Shown here piece after piece: positions 26,612 through 35,338 of a stretch of DNA of 51,119 nucleotides (its first letter is position 1; each line of letters opens with the position of its first letter). Under the pieces are notes generated by a model. The model did no database searches, was not told the DNA's origin, and saw nothing but the letters and a program-made list of their open reading frames with translations. This DNA is from an uncultured Clostridium sp. (GTDB lineage: Bacteria > Bacillota > Clostridia > Lachnospirales > Lachnospiraceae). The DNA lies in contig URNT01000025.1 in the NCBI GenBank assembly GCA_900549235.1, forward strand, positions 1-51,119. Direction: 5' to 3'. Made by a program: the position numbers and the translations under genes.

Positions 26612-27791
26612 GCCCCGGAGCCAGAAGCCTTACAATCGAGGGCTCTGCCCCAAGGAAGGTTAAGAGCTCCTTAAGCTCAGCTCCATTGTCCTTCTCCTTT
26701 CCCGTATATACGGCCCGGAGAAGGATATTTTTGGGTGTGTGCTCCATATCGATAAATTCCAGGATCTGGGTGCGGTAGCCCTTATGCTCCAGTACCTGAG
26801 CGCGGATGGCATCTGTATAAAGAGCGGCCATCCGTTCCTTTATCAGACCGTACTGAAGGACAGGGGCCATGAGGGGATTATCCAGCTGCCGGTTCAGCTC
26901 ATGCTGACAGCAGGGAACAGAAAGGATCACCCTGGCTCCCCATTTTACCGCCTTTTCCAGAGCATAGTCTGTGGCCGTATCGCAGGCATGGAGAGTCACT
27001 ACCATATCTACCTGGCTGACGCCTTCATAGGAAGCAATATCGCCGCAGAAAAAGGACAGTCCTTCATAGCCGTATTTCTCACTGAGACTGTTGCAGCGGC
27101 GGATCACATCCTCCTTTAGATCCAGGCCGATGATCCGCACCGGGTATTCCTTCAATACCTTCAGGTAATAATACATGGCAAAGGTCAGATAGGATTTGCC
27201 GCAGCCAAAATCGATGATGGTAGTCTCCCGGTCTGATCTGAGATTTGGGAGAATGTCTTCGATAAACTCCAGGAAGCGGTTGATCTGGCGGTACTTGTCA
27301 TACCGGCTGTTTACGATCCGCCCCTCCTGAGTCATCACTCCAAGGTCTACCAGGAAGGGAACGGCCTTCCCCTCTTCCAGGATATACCGCTTTTTCCGGT
27401 TGTGCTCTAAGGCTCTGGAGGGCGGCTGGATCTTTTCTGCCTCCTTTGCCCCGGCAGCCCGCTTCATCTTTACCGTAACCTTTCCCTTTTTGCTAACCAG
27501 GACATGGCCTGTGCCAAGGGCAGACTGGATCTCAAGCTGGCGGAAGGCTCCCTCTATGGCAGTCTCCAGGTAGCTGGCGGCCTCCTGCTGATCCATATTC
27601 CGATGGAAGGCCTGCTTCCCTACCTGCTCCTCTGCCTGGAACACCAGACTGCCTTTCAGCATAAGGGGTCTGAGCCTGGATTTCTGACAGCCTTCTGAAT
27701 TGACAGGACTGCTCAACACAGCCCGTTCCAGGGATTCATTTAAAAATGTATCCAGCAGAAGCCGGATCTGTTCACGTTCTTCTTTCTTCAT
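26598..27791 (-). CDS. Class I SAM-dependent methyltransferase (PF13679-like)
   Basis: This protein of about 397 aa has an N-terminal helical region of about 150 residues, then a Rossmann methyltransferase core with motif I IIDFGCGKSYLTFAMYYYL and acidic LDLKEDV. It continues with VVTLHACDTATDYAL and VPCCQHELNRQL. The LHACDTATD and PCCQHE signatures match the PF13679/METTL25-like group, whose bacterial substrates are mostly unassigned. ATG 27791 is preferred because the GTG at 27800 overlaps the ribosome binding site. It overlaps tmcAL tail to tail. Confidence 0.85.
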   Translation of the reverse strand: MKKEEREQIRLLLDTFLNESLERAVLSSPVNSEGCQKSRLRPLMLKGSLVFQAEEQVGKQAFHRNMDQQEAASYLETAIEGAFRQLEIQSALGTGHVLVSKKGKVTVKMKRAAGAKEAEKIQPPSRALEHNRKKRYILEEGKAVPFLVDLGVMTQEGRIVNSRYDKYRQINRFLEFIEDILPNLRSDRETTIIDFGCGKSYLTFAMYYYLKVLKEYPVRIIGLDLKEDVIRRCNSLSEKYGYEGLSFFCGDIASYEGVSQVDMVVTLHACDTATDYALEKAVKWGARVILSVPCCQHELNRQLDNPLMAPVLQYGLIKERMAALYTDAIRAQVLEHKGYRTQILEFIDMEHTPKNILLRAVYTGKEKDNGAELKELLTFLGAEPSIVRLLAPGLMTH

Positions 27792-27802
27792 CTGCTCCAC
27801 CT

Positions 27803-28444
27803 TTAATTTTCTGCGTCAACCCAGCTTTTTCTGAGAAGCTCCGGATAGGGCTCCAGATGGGCATGATCATTGAAGCGCTCAATATGGAAGCGCCCTGCTT
27901 TTTCATCCCATTCCAGCTGGCTGATACTGCAGTTTTCGAGACTGTTCCCCAAAAGGCGCCACTTTGCCAGAGGCATCTGAAGGCAGTAGGCAAGAATGGT
28001 GCGGATCACGCCTCCATGGGTCACCACTGCCACCCGTTCATAGCCGCTGTTTACGCTCTCCATAAACACAGGCCAGGCCCGGGCGATTACATCGGCGGCA
28101 CATTCCCCTCCAGGATAAGGCAGATCCTCCTCCATCAGGGACTGGCGGGTCTTGAAATCAGCGTAGGTAAGAGCAATGTCAGCGTCTGACATCCCTTCCA
28201 TATGGCCGAAGGAGATCTCACGCAGCTCCGGGCGGATGATGTGTTCTGCATTCCAGTAAAGGTTTGCAGCCTGGGCAGTCTGAAGGGCCCGGGTCAGATT
28301 GCTGGAATAGACGGCCTGGATCCGGGAAGGAAACAGACGCTCGCCAAGAAGGGAAGCCTGGCGGAAGCCGGCTTCGGAAAGGTCTGCGTTGACGTTGCAG
28401 AGTTTGCTGGACTGGCGGGCGTGGCGGATGAGGTAGATGGTCAT
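27803..28444 (-). CDS. Histidine phosphatase superfamily protein (phosphoglycerate mutase-like)
   Basis: This 213-aa protein starts MTIYLIRHARQS, the RHG/RHA catalytic motif with the phospho-accepting His, and has SNLTRALQTAQAA, REISFGHMEG and VVTHGGVIRTILAYCL with the second His. Substrates in this family range from phosphoglycerate to alpha-ribazole-phosphate and cannot be fixed here. The ATG at 28444 follows AAAGGAG; the upstream extension seen in the longer frame has no such support. It lies 11 nt before the methyltransferase gene, so the two are probably co-transcribed. Confidence 0.9.
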   Translation of the reverse strand: MTIYLIRHARQSSKLCNVNADLSEAGFRQASLLGERLFPSRIQAVYSSNLTRALQTAQAANLYWNAEHIIRPELREISFGHMEGMSDADIALTYADFKTRQSLMEEDLPYPGGECAADVIARAWPVFMESVNSGYERVAVVTHGGVIRTILAYCLQMPLAKWRLLGNSLENCSISQLEWDEKAGRFHIERFNDHAHLEPYPELLRKSWVDAEN

Positions 28445-28513
28445 GGGTACAACTCCTTTGTGAGTGAATTTAAAAAGAAAGGTTTGTGGGGTGGGGGTGT
28501 TGGAGGCCATGAT

Positions 28514-28545
28514 CTTCTGGTTTTTTGAAAAGCAAAAACCAGAAG
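28514..28545. terminator. Hairpin between the UPF0210 gene and the phosphatase gene
   Basis: The 12-bp perfect stem CTTCTGGTTTTT, an 8-nt loop and AAAAACCAGAAG form a stable hairpin about 70 nt upstream of the phosphatase start. The stem ends in A/T on both strands. It follows a second, larger hairpin at 28566-28626. Confidence 0.6.
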
Positions 28546-28565
28546 CGGGCGTCACCGCCCTATGT

Positions 28566-28626
28566 CAGATAAGATAAAAAAGTGCTTATGCAAGCGAGCT
28601 TGCAACACACTTTTCTACCTTATCTG
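28566..28626. repeat. Long imperfect inverted repeat after the UPF0210 gene
   Basis: The arms CAGATAAG/CTTATCTG, AAAAGTG/CACTTTT and TGCAAGC/GCTTGCA nest into one hairpin of about 61 nt directly after the UPF0210 stop on the minus strand. It could be a terminator or a dispersed intergenic hairpin element. Only one copy is visible in this window. Confidence 0.6.
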
Positions 28627-28638
28627 CCGCATGGCAGT

Positions 28639-30003
28639 TTAGTTTTTAAAACTGTGGATCGGTGCTGGTATCCTTCCGCCTCTAGTCACAAATTTCTCGC
28701 AGGACCAGGTATTGACAGGAATGATGGGGGCGTAGCCGAGGAGGCCGCCGAATTCGGCTGTTTCTCCTACTGTCTTTCCGATTACCGGAATCAGGCGGAC
28801 AGCGGTGGTTTTCTGGTTGATCATGCCGATGGCTGCTTCATCTGCGATGATGCCTGCGATGGTGGTGGAGGGAGTGTCTCCGGGGATGGCGATCATGTCA
28901 AGGCCTACGGAGCAGACGCAGGTCATAGCCTCCAGCTTTTCTATGGTCAGGGCGCCCAGGGCTACGGCATCGATCATTCCCTGGTCCTCACTGACGGGGA
29001 TGAAGGCGCCGCTGAGGCCGCCTACATAGGAGGAGGCCATAACACCGCCTTTTTTTACCTGATCGTTGAGCATGGCCAGGGCTGCAGTGGTTCCGGGAGC
29101 ACCTACCCGCTCTAAGCCGATCTCCTCCAGAATTTCAGCCACGCTGTCCCCTACGGCAGGCGTGGGAGCCAGGGAAAGGTCGATGATGCCAAAGGGGATT
29201 CCCAGCCGTCTGGAGGCCTCCTGGGCCACCAGCTGGCCTACTCGGGTGATCTTAAAGGCTGTTTTCTTAATGGTTTCGCAGAGCACCTCAAAGTTGGCGC
29301 CTCTTGCCTTTTCAAGGGCCACCTTTACTACACCCGGGCCGCTGACGCCTACGTTTATAATAGCGTCTGCCTCGGTAACACCATGAAAAGCACCTGCCAT
29401 AAAAGGGTTGTCATCCGGCGCATTGCAGAATACCACCAGCTTCGCGCAGCCAAGGGAATCATTGTCCTTTGTCGCCTGGGCTGTCTCTGTTACGATCCGT
29501 CCCATCAGCTCAACAGCGTCCATGTTAAGACCAGTCTTTGTGGAGCCTACATTGATGGAGCTGCAGATCCGCTCTGTCTCTGCCAGAGCCTGTGGGATAG
29601 ACAGGATCAGGTTTCGGTCTGCTGTGGTCATCCCCTTGCTTACCAGGGCAGAATAGCCGCCGATAAAGTTAACTCCTACCTCCTTTGCCGCCCGGTCAAG
29701 AGTCTTTGCGATGGTAACAAAATCCTCAGGACCTTTGCAGGCAGCGCCGCCTACCAGGGCGATAGGGGTTACGGAAATACGCTTATTTACAATGGGGATA
29801 CCGAAGTCTTTTTCTATATCCTTTCCGGTGGATACAAGATCCTTTGCCAGTGTGGTGATCTTTGTATAGATCTTCTCATTCAGCGTATCCAGATCGCTGT
29901 CGATACAGTCCAGCAGGCTGATGCCCAGAGTGATGGTGCGCACGTCCAGCTTCTCGTGCTCAATCATATTGTTGGTCTCATTTACTTCGTAGAAATTAAT
30001 CAT
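28639..30003 (-). CDS. UPF0210/DUF711 (PFL family) protein
   Basis: This 454-aa protein matches the UPF0210 family. Visible stretches are DVRTITLGISLLDCIDSD near the start, ICSSINVGSTKTGLNMDAV, VFCNAPDDNPFMAGAFHGV, VSGPGVVKVALEKARG and GLDMIAIPGDTPSTTIAGI. The function is not established; the family is structurally related to glycyl-radical-like barrel folds but lacks a known reaction. It is found next to a small ACT-domain protein across Firmicutes, exactly as here (26 nt apart), so the pair likely works together. Confidence 0.92.
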   Translation of the reverse strand: MINFYEVNETNNMIEHEKLDVRTITLGISLLDCIDSDLDTLNEKIYTKITTLAKDLVSTGKDIEKDFGIPIVNKRISVTPIALVGGAACKGPEDFVTIAKTLDRAAKEVGVNFIGGYSALVSKGMTTADRNLILSIPQALAETERICSSINVGSTKTGLNMDAVELMGRIVTETAQATKDNDSLGCAKLVVFCNAPDDNPFMAGAFHGVTEADAIINVGVSGPGVVKVALEKARGANFEVLCETIKKTAFKITRVGQLVAQEASRRLGIPFGIIDLSLAPTPAVGDSVAEILEEIGLERVGAPGTTAALAMLNDQVKKGGVMASSYVGGLSGAFIPVSEDQGMIDAVALGALTIEKLEAMTCVCSVGLDMIAIPGDTPSTTIAGIIADEAAIGMINQKTTAVRLIPVIGKTVGETAEFGGLLGYAPIIPVNTWSCEKFVTRGGRIPAPIHSFKN

Positions 30004-30029
30004 ATCCTTTGTCCCTTTCCTGGCTGTGA

Positions 30030-30302
30030 TCAGATTCTGTGCATCTTGGTAAAGATCTCTTCTCTCTGGATCTTAACCTTTACTCCGATGGCTTCGCCGG
30101 CCTGGTCAAGCTCGTCAGACACCTGACCGAAGGATTTTGTCATGGCGCTTACGTCCACGATCATCATCATATTGAAATAATCCTGGACAATGGTCTGGGA
30201 AATGTCAAGGATATTGATCTGGTTCTCTGCCAGATAGGTACATACCCTCGCGATAATGCCTACAGTGTCTTTTCCTACTACGGTAATGATTGCTTTGCTC
30301 AT
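30030..30302 (-). CDS. ACT-domain protein (UPF0237)
   Basis: This 90-aa protein is a single ACT domain: MSKAIITVVGKDTVGIIARV, LAENQINILDISQTIVQDYF, MMMIVDVS. Free-standing ACT domains usually bind amino acids and act as sensors for partner proteins. It lies directly upstream of the UPF0210 gene with 26 nt between, a conserved pairing. Confidence 0.92.
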   Translation of the reverse strand: MSKAIITVVGKDTVGIIARVCTYLAENQINILDISQTIVQDYFNMMMIVDVSAMTKSFGQVSDELDQAGEAIGVKVKIQREEIFTKMHRI

Positions 30303-30343
30303 CTTCTCTCTCCTCTTTTTGTAATTAGTAGAATGTATGAATA

Positions 30344-31141
30344 CTATATGTAAACAATCTCACTCATCTGTTCCCGCCTGGCAACAGAAATAGAAAAATC
30401 GGAAGCGCCGTAGGGGCTGTCTCCCTCATCGATTTCCAGACATACGGTCTGATAGGCCAGATCCTCATAATTATTCTCTCTGCTGAGATGGCCAAGAAAT
30501 ATTTTTTTCAGCTTATCATGGAGAATGTAATTTAAAAGCCGTCCGGCATTTTCATTGGACAGATGGCCACGGTCTCCCAGGATTCTCCGCTTCAGGTAAT
30601 AAGGGTAAGGGCCGGTTTCCAGCATCCTGACATCATGGTTGGATTCCAGCAAAAGGGCGTCCAGCCCCTGAAGGTTATCAATGATATACTGGTCAAAATG
30701 TCCCATATCTGTAGCCACTGCTACAGAACGATCCCCGTTTTTCACCCGGTAGGCCACCGGGTCAGCCGCATCATGGTCGATCCGGAAGGGGTGGACCGTC
30801 AGATCCCCGATAGCCAGATCGCAGTCTGGGTCAATGGGAGTTAAAAGCTCTTTATCAAAGGCTCCCAGGCTTTGGGAGGCCGCAATCCCCTCCAATGTCC
30901 CCCTGGTGCCGTAAACAGGCACATGATACTTTCTCGAAAGAACGCCAAGGCCCCGGATATGGTCGGAATGTTCGTGGGTAATGAAAATCCCGTCTACCTC
31001 GTCCCCTTTCAGTCCCAGCTCTCCCAGCCCCTGCTGGATCCGCTTGTTGCTGATCCCTGCGTCTACCAGGATGTGGGTCTGTTCAGATCCGATATAAATG
31101 CAGTTGCCGCTGCTGCCGCTTGCAATACTTACCATTCTCAT
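30344..31141 (-). CDS. Metallo-beta-lactamase fold hydrolase (YycJ/WalJ-like)
   Basis: This 265-aa protein has the metal-binding motif THEHSDHIRG near residue 55, an N-terminal SIASGSSGNCIYIG and further ligands in DMGHFDQY and LESNHD. The family includes YycJ/WalJ exonuclease-like proteins of Firmicutes, but it is not next to walRK here, so the name is by similarity only. It forms a tight cluster with coaE (8 nt) and polA. Confidence 0.9.
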   Translation of the reverse strand: MRMVSIASGSSGNCIYIGSEQTHILVDAGISNKRIQQGLGELGLKGDEVDGIFITHEHSDHIRGLGVLSRKYHVPVYGTRGTLEGIAASQSLGAFDKELLTPIDPDCDLAIGDLTVHPFRIDHDAADPVAYRVKNGDRSVAVATDMGHFDQYIIDNLQGLDALLLESNHDVRMLETGPYPYYLKRRILGDRGHLSNENAGRLLNYILHDKLKKIFLGHLSRENNYEDLAYQTVCLEIDEGDSPYGASDFSISVARREQMSEIVYI

Positions 31142-31148
31142 GTCTGTT

Positions 31149-31772
31149 CTATCCTTCTTGCTCCGAGCTGCCCCAGGCTGCTGCCAGAGCGTCGATCTGG
31201 CTCCTGGTCTGGGCTTCAGTCCCGTTATTGTCGATCACCGCATCCGCAAAGGCCCGGAATTCCTCCTCTGAGGCCTGGCTTTCCATCATCTGACGGCAGC
31301 GCTCCGGCGAATAGCCTCTGGATGCCATCAGGCGTTTTTCGCGGTTCTCTCTTGATGTATAAACATACCACATTTCATGGCAGTTGTCACGAAATTCTTT
31401 TGACAAAATGGCAGCCTCGATGACAGAGGGCCTGTCTGGCGTAGAAAGAGCCTTCTGAAAACAGGCATTCCAGGCCAGAGGATGGATGATTTCGTCTACC
31501 TGGCGCCGGATTTCCTCCCTGCTGAAAAGAAGCCGGGCCAGGACGTCTCTGTCAATATCCCCCTCCGGGGTAAGGATACCAGAGCCAAGGGTATCTGCAA
31601 GGGCGCAGAAGCCCTCTTTTCCCGGCTTCATCAGCTCCTTTGCAATCTGGTCAGCCTGGATGATCTGAAAGCCGTAGTCCTCCTTTAAGTATGTGAGAAT
31701 GGTGCTTTTTCCCGCCCCCACCCCTCCTGTGAGCCCCAGGATCAAGGGGAGCTTTCCTTTTTTCGATGTCAT
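31149..31772 (-). CDS. coaE: Dephospho-CoA kinase
   Basis: This 207-aa P-loop kinase has GLTGGVGAGKSTI (residues 13-25), then IIQADQIAKELMKPG and DRDVLARLLFS, all CoaE signatures. It phosphorylates dephospho-CoA in the last step of CoA synthesis. polA lies 36 nt upstream, and polA-coaE is a common arrangement in Firmicutes. Confidence 0.95.
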   Translation of the reverse strand: MTSKKGKLPLILGLTGGVGAGKSTILTYLKEDYGFQIIQADQIAKELMKPGKEGFCALADTLGSGILTPEGDIDRDVLARLLFSREEIRRQVDEIIHPLAWNACFQKALSTPDRPSVIEAAILSKEFRDNCHEMWYVYTSRENREKRLMASRGYSPERCRQMMESQASEEEFRAFADAVIDNNGTEAQTRSQIDALAAAWGSSEQEG

Positions 31773-31808
31773 ATTCCGGTCATTCCTTTTATTTATTCCG
31801 AGAGTACA

Positions 31809-34499
31809 CTATTTTGCGTCAAACCAGGAAGTACCCTCCTGGGCCTCTACCTCAAGAGCTACCTTCAGGTCTGCCGCGTGTTTCATTTTATCGGTAAGAA
31901 GGGCCTTAACCTCAGAAATCTCCTCTCTGGCTGTCTCTATGAGAAGCTCATCATGGATCTGAAGGACGATTCTGGATTTAAGCCCCCGCTTTCTCAGTTC
32001 TCTGTCCACCTGGATCATGGCGATCTTCATAATATCTGCCGCTGTTCCCTGGATCGGGGAGTTCATGGCCACACGTTCTCCGAACTGCCGCTGGTTAAAG
32101 CTTGAGGAGGCAAGCTCCGGTATGGGCCTGCGCCGCCCGTAAAGGGTGGACACATAGCCCTCCTCCTTCCCCTGGGCCACCAGTCCGTCTAAAAATGTCT
32201 TAACCCCCGGATAGGTTTCAAAATATTTATCAATGTATTCCATAGCCTCTTTTCTGGAAACGCTGAGGCCCTCGCTGAGGCCGAAGGCGCTGATGCCGTA
32301 GACAATACCAAAATTCACTGCCTTGGCGCTGCGGCGCTGGAGGGGAGTCACCTCCTCTAAGGGCACGTGAAATACCTGGGAGGCTGTGATGGCGTGGATG
32401 TCCTGGGCTTCCCGGTAGGCCTCGATCAGCCGCTCATCTCCTGACATATGGGCCAGGATACGCAGCTCAATCTGAGAATAATCCGCATCAATAAAGACAC
32501 AGCCTTCCTTCGGTACAAATACCTTCCGGATCTCCCGGCCAAGCTCCATCCGCACCGGTATGTTCTGGAGGTTGGGCTCCGTACTGCTGATCCGGCCCGT
32601 TGCCGTAATGGTCTGGTTAAATTTACCGTGGATCCGTCCGTCCTCTCCGATATAGGCAGCCAGGCCCTGGGCATAGGTGGAATTTAGCTTGGTCAGCTGG
32701 CGGTAATCCAGGATCTTTTGAACCACGGGATGCTCTGGAGCCAGTTTTTCCAGCACATCTGCTGCTGTAGAATAGCCGGTTTTGGTCTTTTTGCCCCCTG
32801 GCAGGTTCATTTCACCAAAAAGGATCTCTCCCAGCTGCTTAGGGGAGTTGATATTGAAGGTACGTCCTGTATCCTGATAGATCTCAGCCTCCAGACGGGC
32901 GATACCGGTTTCAAGGCGGCTGCCGTACTCCTTAAGAGCCTCCCGCTCCACCCTTACTCCCTCCCGCTCCATCCGGTACAGGCTGTAGATCAGAGGCATC
33001 TCAATGGTCTGGTACAGGGAAAGCATCCCCGCTTCCTGAAGTCTGGTTTTTAAAACCGGAGCGCAGAGGAAGGCCGTCCGGGCCATATGGCAGATACATT
33101 CTTCCGCCTTTTTCTCCCCCTGCACCAGGGCGTCGCCCAGATCCGCCTTTCCTAACAGTTCCTGCCTGGTGGCCAGCTGCTGTTCCAGATAATCGGCGGC
33201 CAGGCTTTCATAGGTATAGGCCTCCTTTAAGGGATTTAAAAGATAGGCGGCTACCCCTGCGTCACAGATCCCGTCCCTTTCTTCAAAATTCAGATAAGGC
33301 AGGGAGGCTTTCAGATCCATAAACCAGATCTCCCCAGTGCTTTCCCTTAAAAACCGCTCTGCCTGGCTGCGAAGGGTCTCCTCCTTCAGGGAAATGCCAG
33401 TCTTAAAGCAGTACACCTCATCTTTGCCCAGGCACAGGGCCAGTCCGGCCAGGCGGTGAAGTCCTTGGGCAGGCTGCTCCGTTTTCTGTGCTGGTTCGCT
33501 GTCAAAGGCAAAGGTAAACTGGCCGTCTGCATCTTCATTTCCAGCAGTCTCCCAGCTTCCGCCGAGCTCCCAGCCCTCTGCCTGAAGATCTGCCGCCTCC
33601 AGCTCGCCGTAGGTTCCTGTCCCCTGGATCAGCTGAAGCCCGGCCACAGAAGCTGCCATTGCCTTTTTCCAGACCGCTGCGGCCTGCTCCTCATCTGTTA
33701 TAAGGGAGCTTTTCTCCAGACCAATTTCCCCGCCGCCTACAGAACCGAACCGGGGTAAAAATGAGGTAAGAGACAGTTTCTTCATAAGCTTGGCCGCATC
33801 TTCAGTAAAAATGGCTTTGCCGGAGATAAAAGAGATCTGAGGGCCAGGCTCCGCCTTCTCCCCTGCTTCCAGACGCAGCCTTTCCCGGTTTTCCGCTATG
33901 GACCGGCCCACGCTTGCCGGAAGGAGCTCACCGGCATGGGCCAGAAGATCTTCTAAGGATCCCCAGGTACGAAGCAGGGACAGGGCACGCTTCTCTCCTA
34001 GTCCGGCTTTCTCTATAAGAAGCTTTATCTCGGGCAGCCGGATGGGCTCCAGCCCGTAAAGCTCCTTTATTTTTTCCCGGCTGTAGGTCACAAGCTGCTC
34101 CTGGCCTTCTTTTATTTCCAGAAGCAGAAGCTCTGTCCCCTTTTCCCCAAGGAAAAGGCAGTCCCTGTTTCCCGTTAAGACAATCGTCTGGAGCCCGCGG
34201 CTGCGGCAGTCATGCAGCGCCCCCTCAAGGGAGCACTCATGCACCGGGATCCCCATGGCATGAAGCAGCTCCTTTATAAGGGGAAGCTGCTGTGCCGGGC
34301 CCTCAGCCAGGCATTCCTCCTCTGGGGAAAATACAGCCGTCAGGGAAGACTCTTTCCTCTCGTCCATCACCTGAAGCATAAGACTGAAAAAACCGTACAC
34401 TGCGTTGGTATGGACGCCCTCACTGCTGGCGCGGTCCGGTACCCCGTAAAATGCCCGGTTCAATATGCTGTATCCGTCTATTAAAATAATAGGTTCCAT
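31809..34499 (-). CDS. polA: DNA polymerase I with degenerate 5' and 3' exonuclease domains
   Basis: In this 896-aa protein the polymerase domain is intact: motif A DADYSQIELRILAHMSGD, motif B RRSAKAVNFGIVYGIS and motif C QIHDELLIE (His849, Asp850). The N-terminal 5'-nuclease region begins normally (IILIDGYSILNRAFYG, HTNAVYGFF) but is short. It lacks the usual FDKG...R..YKG.R, GYEADD and GDSSDNIPGVPG motifs, and reads VFSPEEECL, LTGNRDCLF and IEKAGLGEKRA instead. The 3'-exonuclease region lacks the terminal Tyr/Asp motif. It therefore probably fills gaps but cannot remove RNA primers itself. The frame is continuous, so this is not a sequencing frameshift. Confidence 0.93.
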   Translation of the reverse strand: MEPIILIDGYSILNRAFYGVPDRASSEGVHTNAVYGFFSLMLQVMDERKESSLTAVFSPEEECLAEGPAQQLPLIKELLHAMGIPVHECSLEGALHDCRSRGLQTIVLTGNRDCLFLGEKGTELLLLEIKEGQEQLVTYSREKIKELYGLEPIRLPEIKLLIEKAGLGEKRALSLLRTWGSLEDLLAHAGELLPASVGRSIAENRERLRLEAGEKAEPGPQISFISGKAIFTEDAAKLMKKLSLTSFLPRFGSVGGGEIGLEKSSLITDEEQAAAVWKKAMAASVAGLQLIQGTGTYGELEAADLQAEGWELGGSWETAGNEDADGQFTFAFDSEPAQKTEQPAQGLHRLAGLALCLGKDEVYCFKTGISLKEETLRSQAERFLRESTGEIWFMDLKASLPYLNFEERDGICDAGVAAYLLNPLKEAYTYESLAADYLEQQLATRQELLGKADLGDALVQGEKKAEECICHMARTAFLCAPVLKTRLQEAGMLSLYQTIEMPLIYSLYRMEREGVRVEREALKEYGSRLETGIARLEAEIYQDTGRTFNINSPKQLGEILFGEMNLPGGKKTKTGYSTAADVLEKLAPEHPVVQKILDYRQLTKLNSTYAQGLAAYIGEDGRIHGKFNQTITATGRISSTEPNLQNIPVRMELGREIRKVFVPKEGCVFIDADYSQIELRILAHMSGDERLIEAYREAQDIHAITASQVFHVPLEEVTPLQRRSAKAVNFGIVYGISAFGLSEGLSVSRKEAMEYIDKYFETYPGVKTFLDGLVAQGKEEGYVSTLYGRRRPIPELASSSFNQRQFGERVAMNSPIQGTAADIMKIAMIQVDRELRKRGLKSRIVLQIHDELLIETAREEISEVKALLTDKMKHAADLKVALEVEAQEGTSWFDAK

Positions 34500-34538
34500 T
34501 CTGTCTGTTCCTTTCTTTCACATACCTGTAAGGCCCCG

Positions 34539-34871
34539 TCAGCTCCACATCCTGAGCTGCAGGATCAGAACCACCAGGACAGACCAAAAACACAGGGTAT
34601 TCACTGCATACCGGGCTGTCCGCAGCAGATGAAGGGTGTGGATCCTCTGGCGGGACAGCTCCAGAGCCGTCTCCAGGGCCCCTTTTATATTGTAAGTACC
34701 TGTGCCCTCGTCCAGCTGCCGGATTCCCACATCCACCGTAAAATAGATCTCCAGCTCCTCTCTGCAGTCCTCGCAGCCGTCTATATGCTCCAGAAATCCC
34801 TCCAGCTCCTCATCTGTAATACTGCCGTTGATATAAGGCATTACAAGCCGCTCCGCTTCTGTGCAGGTCAC
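34539..34871 (-). CDS. Zinc-finger (zf-HC2) anti-sigma-like membrane protein
   Basis: This protein of about 110 aa has an N-terminal zf-HC2 motif (HIDGCEDCREEL, His-x3-Cys-x2-Cys) of the type found in anti-sigma factors. A helical middle follows, then a C-terminal hydrophobic segment (YAVNTLCFWSVLVVLILQL). No sigma factor gene is adjacent, so a classic anti-sigma role is unproven. The GTG at 34871 is preferred because the GTG at 34880 lies inside the AGGAGGTG site. Confidence 0.75.
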   Translation of the reverse strand: MTCTEAERLVMPYINGSITDEELEGFLEHIDGCEDCREELEIYFTVDVGIRQLDEGTGTYNIKGALETALELSRQRIHTLHLLRTARYAVNTLCFWSVLVVLILQLRMWS

Positions 34872-34967
34872 TGTACGCACCTCCTGTCTTTGATCAGTAT
34901 GTTCTCATCATACAATATTTTATACTCTTTTTCAATTTCTTTCTGTCGCATCCGCATATAGAAAAAA

Positions 34968-35001
34968 GCCGCCGGAACTAGTAACAACCAGTTCCGACAG
35001 C
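34968..35001 (-). terminator. Rho-independent terminator of tRNA-Leu
   Basis: A hairpin with the inner stem GGAACT/AGTTCC plus outer GCxG pairs is followed on the minus strand by six T residues. It lies 21 nt after the 3' end of the tRNA gene. Confidence 0.8.
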
Positions 35002-35022
35002 TCCTCCCTGCCAAGGGTGTAA

Positions 35023-35105
35023 TGCCGGCAGCGGGACTTGAACCCGCACGCGGTTACCCGCAACAGATTTTGAGTCTGCATCGTCTGCCATTCCGACACG
35101 CCGGC
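35023..35105 (-). tRNA. tRNA-Leu (anticodon CAA)
   Basis: This 83-nt class II tRNA has acceptor arms GCCGGCG and TGCCGGC, the T-arm GCGGGTTCAAGTCCCGC and an anticodon loop CTCAAAA within GCAGA/TCTGT, giving CAA, which reads UUG codons. The long variable arm fits leucine. CCA is not encoded. The gene borders the mobile DNA that begins within about 230 bp of its 5' end. Confidence 0.95.
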
Positions 35106-35338
35106 TTTGTATCAGCAACGTTGATTATTTTAGCATAAAGCCGGCTGTTTGGCAAGCATTTTTTGAAAATTAGTGCTGCTCTAAAAATGTCAACATTAAA
35201 TTCGACATTTTTTCATGTTTTTATCGTTTTGCCGTTTTGCACAATACGTAGCCTGTTTTATTGTATATTTTCACTTTTAGGCAGCGCAATAGTAAGGCTG
35301 CCACTGCTGCCAGCCTCTCACGCTCCCTATTTCCGTTC
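35106..35338. other. Boundary gap between core genome and mobile DNA
   Basis: This stretch of 233 bp has no gene. It is AT-rich and includes a hairpin at 35183-35212 (AAAAATGTC and GACATTTTT arms), which can terminate the minus-strand transposase transcript. The left junction of the prophage or mobile block should lie here. No att repeat could be recognised without the other end. Confidence 0.5.

Noticed and set aside
28582..29115. 177-codon plus-strand ORF
   Set aside because: Lies antisense to the well-supported UPF0210 gene, has low-complexity composition and no ribosome binding site.
29383..30126. 247-codon plus-strand ORF
   Set aside because: Shadow of the UPF0210 and ACT genes on the opposite strand with no recognisable domain.
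31809..34499. polA frameshift or pseudogene
   Set aside because: One uninterrupted 896-codon frame with intact polymerase motifs; the nuclease changes are motif losses and short deletions, not frame damage.
35023..35105. tRNA-Leu 3' end as phage attachment site
   Set aside because: The mobile DNA lies on the 5' side of the tRNA and no repeated 3' fragment is visible in the window; cannot be supported here.
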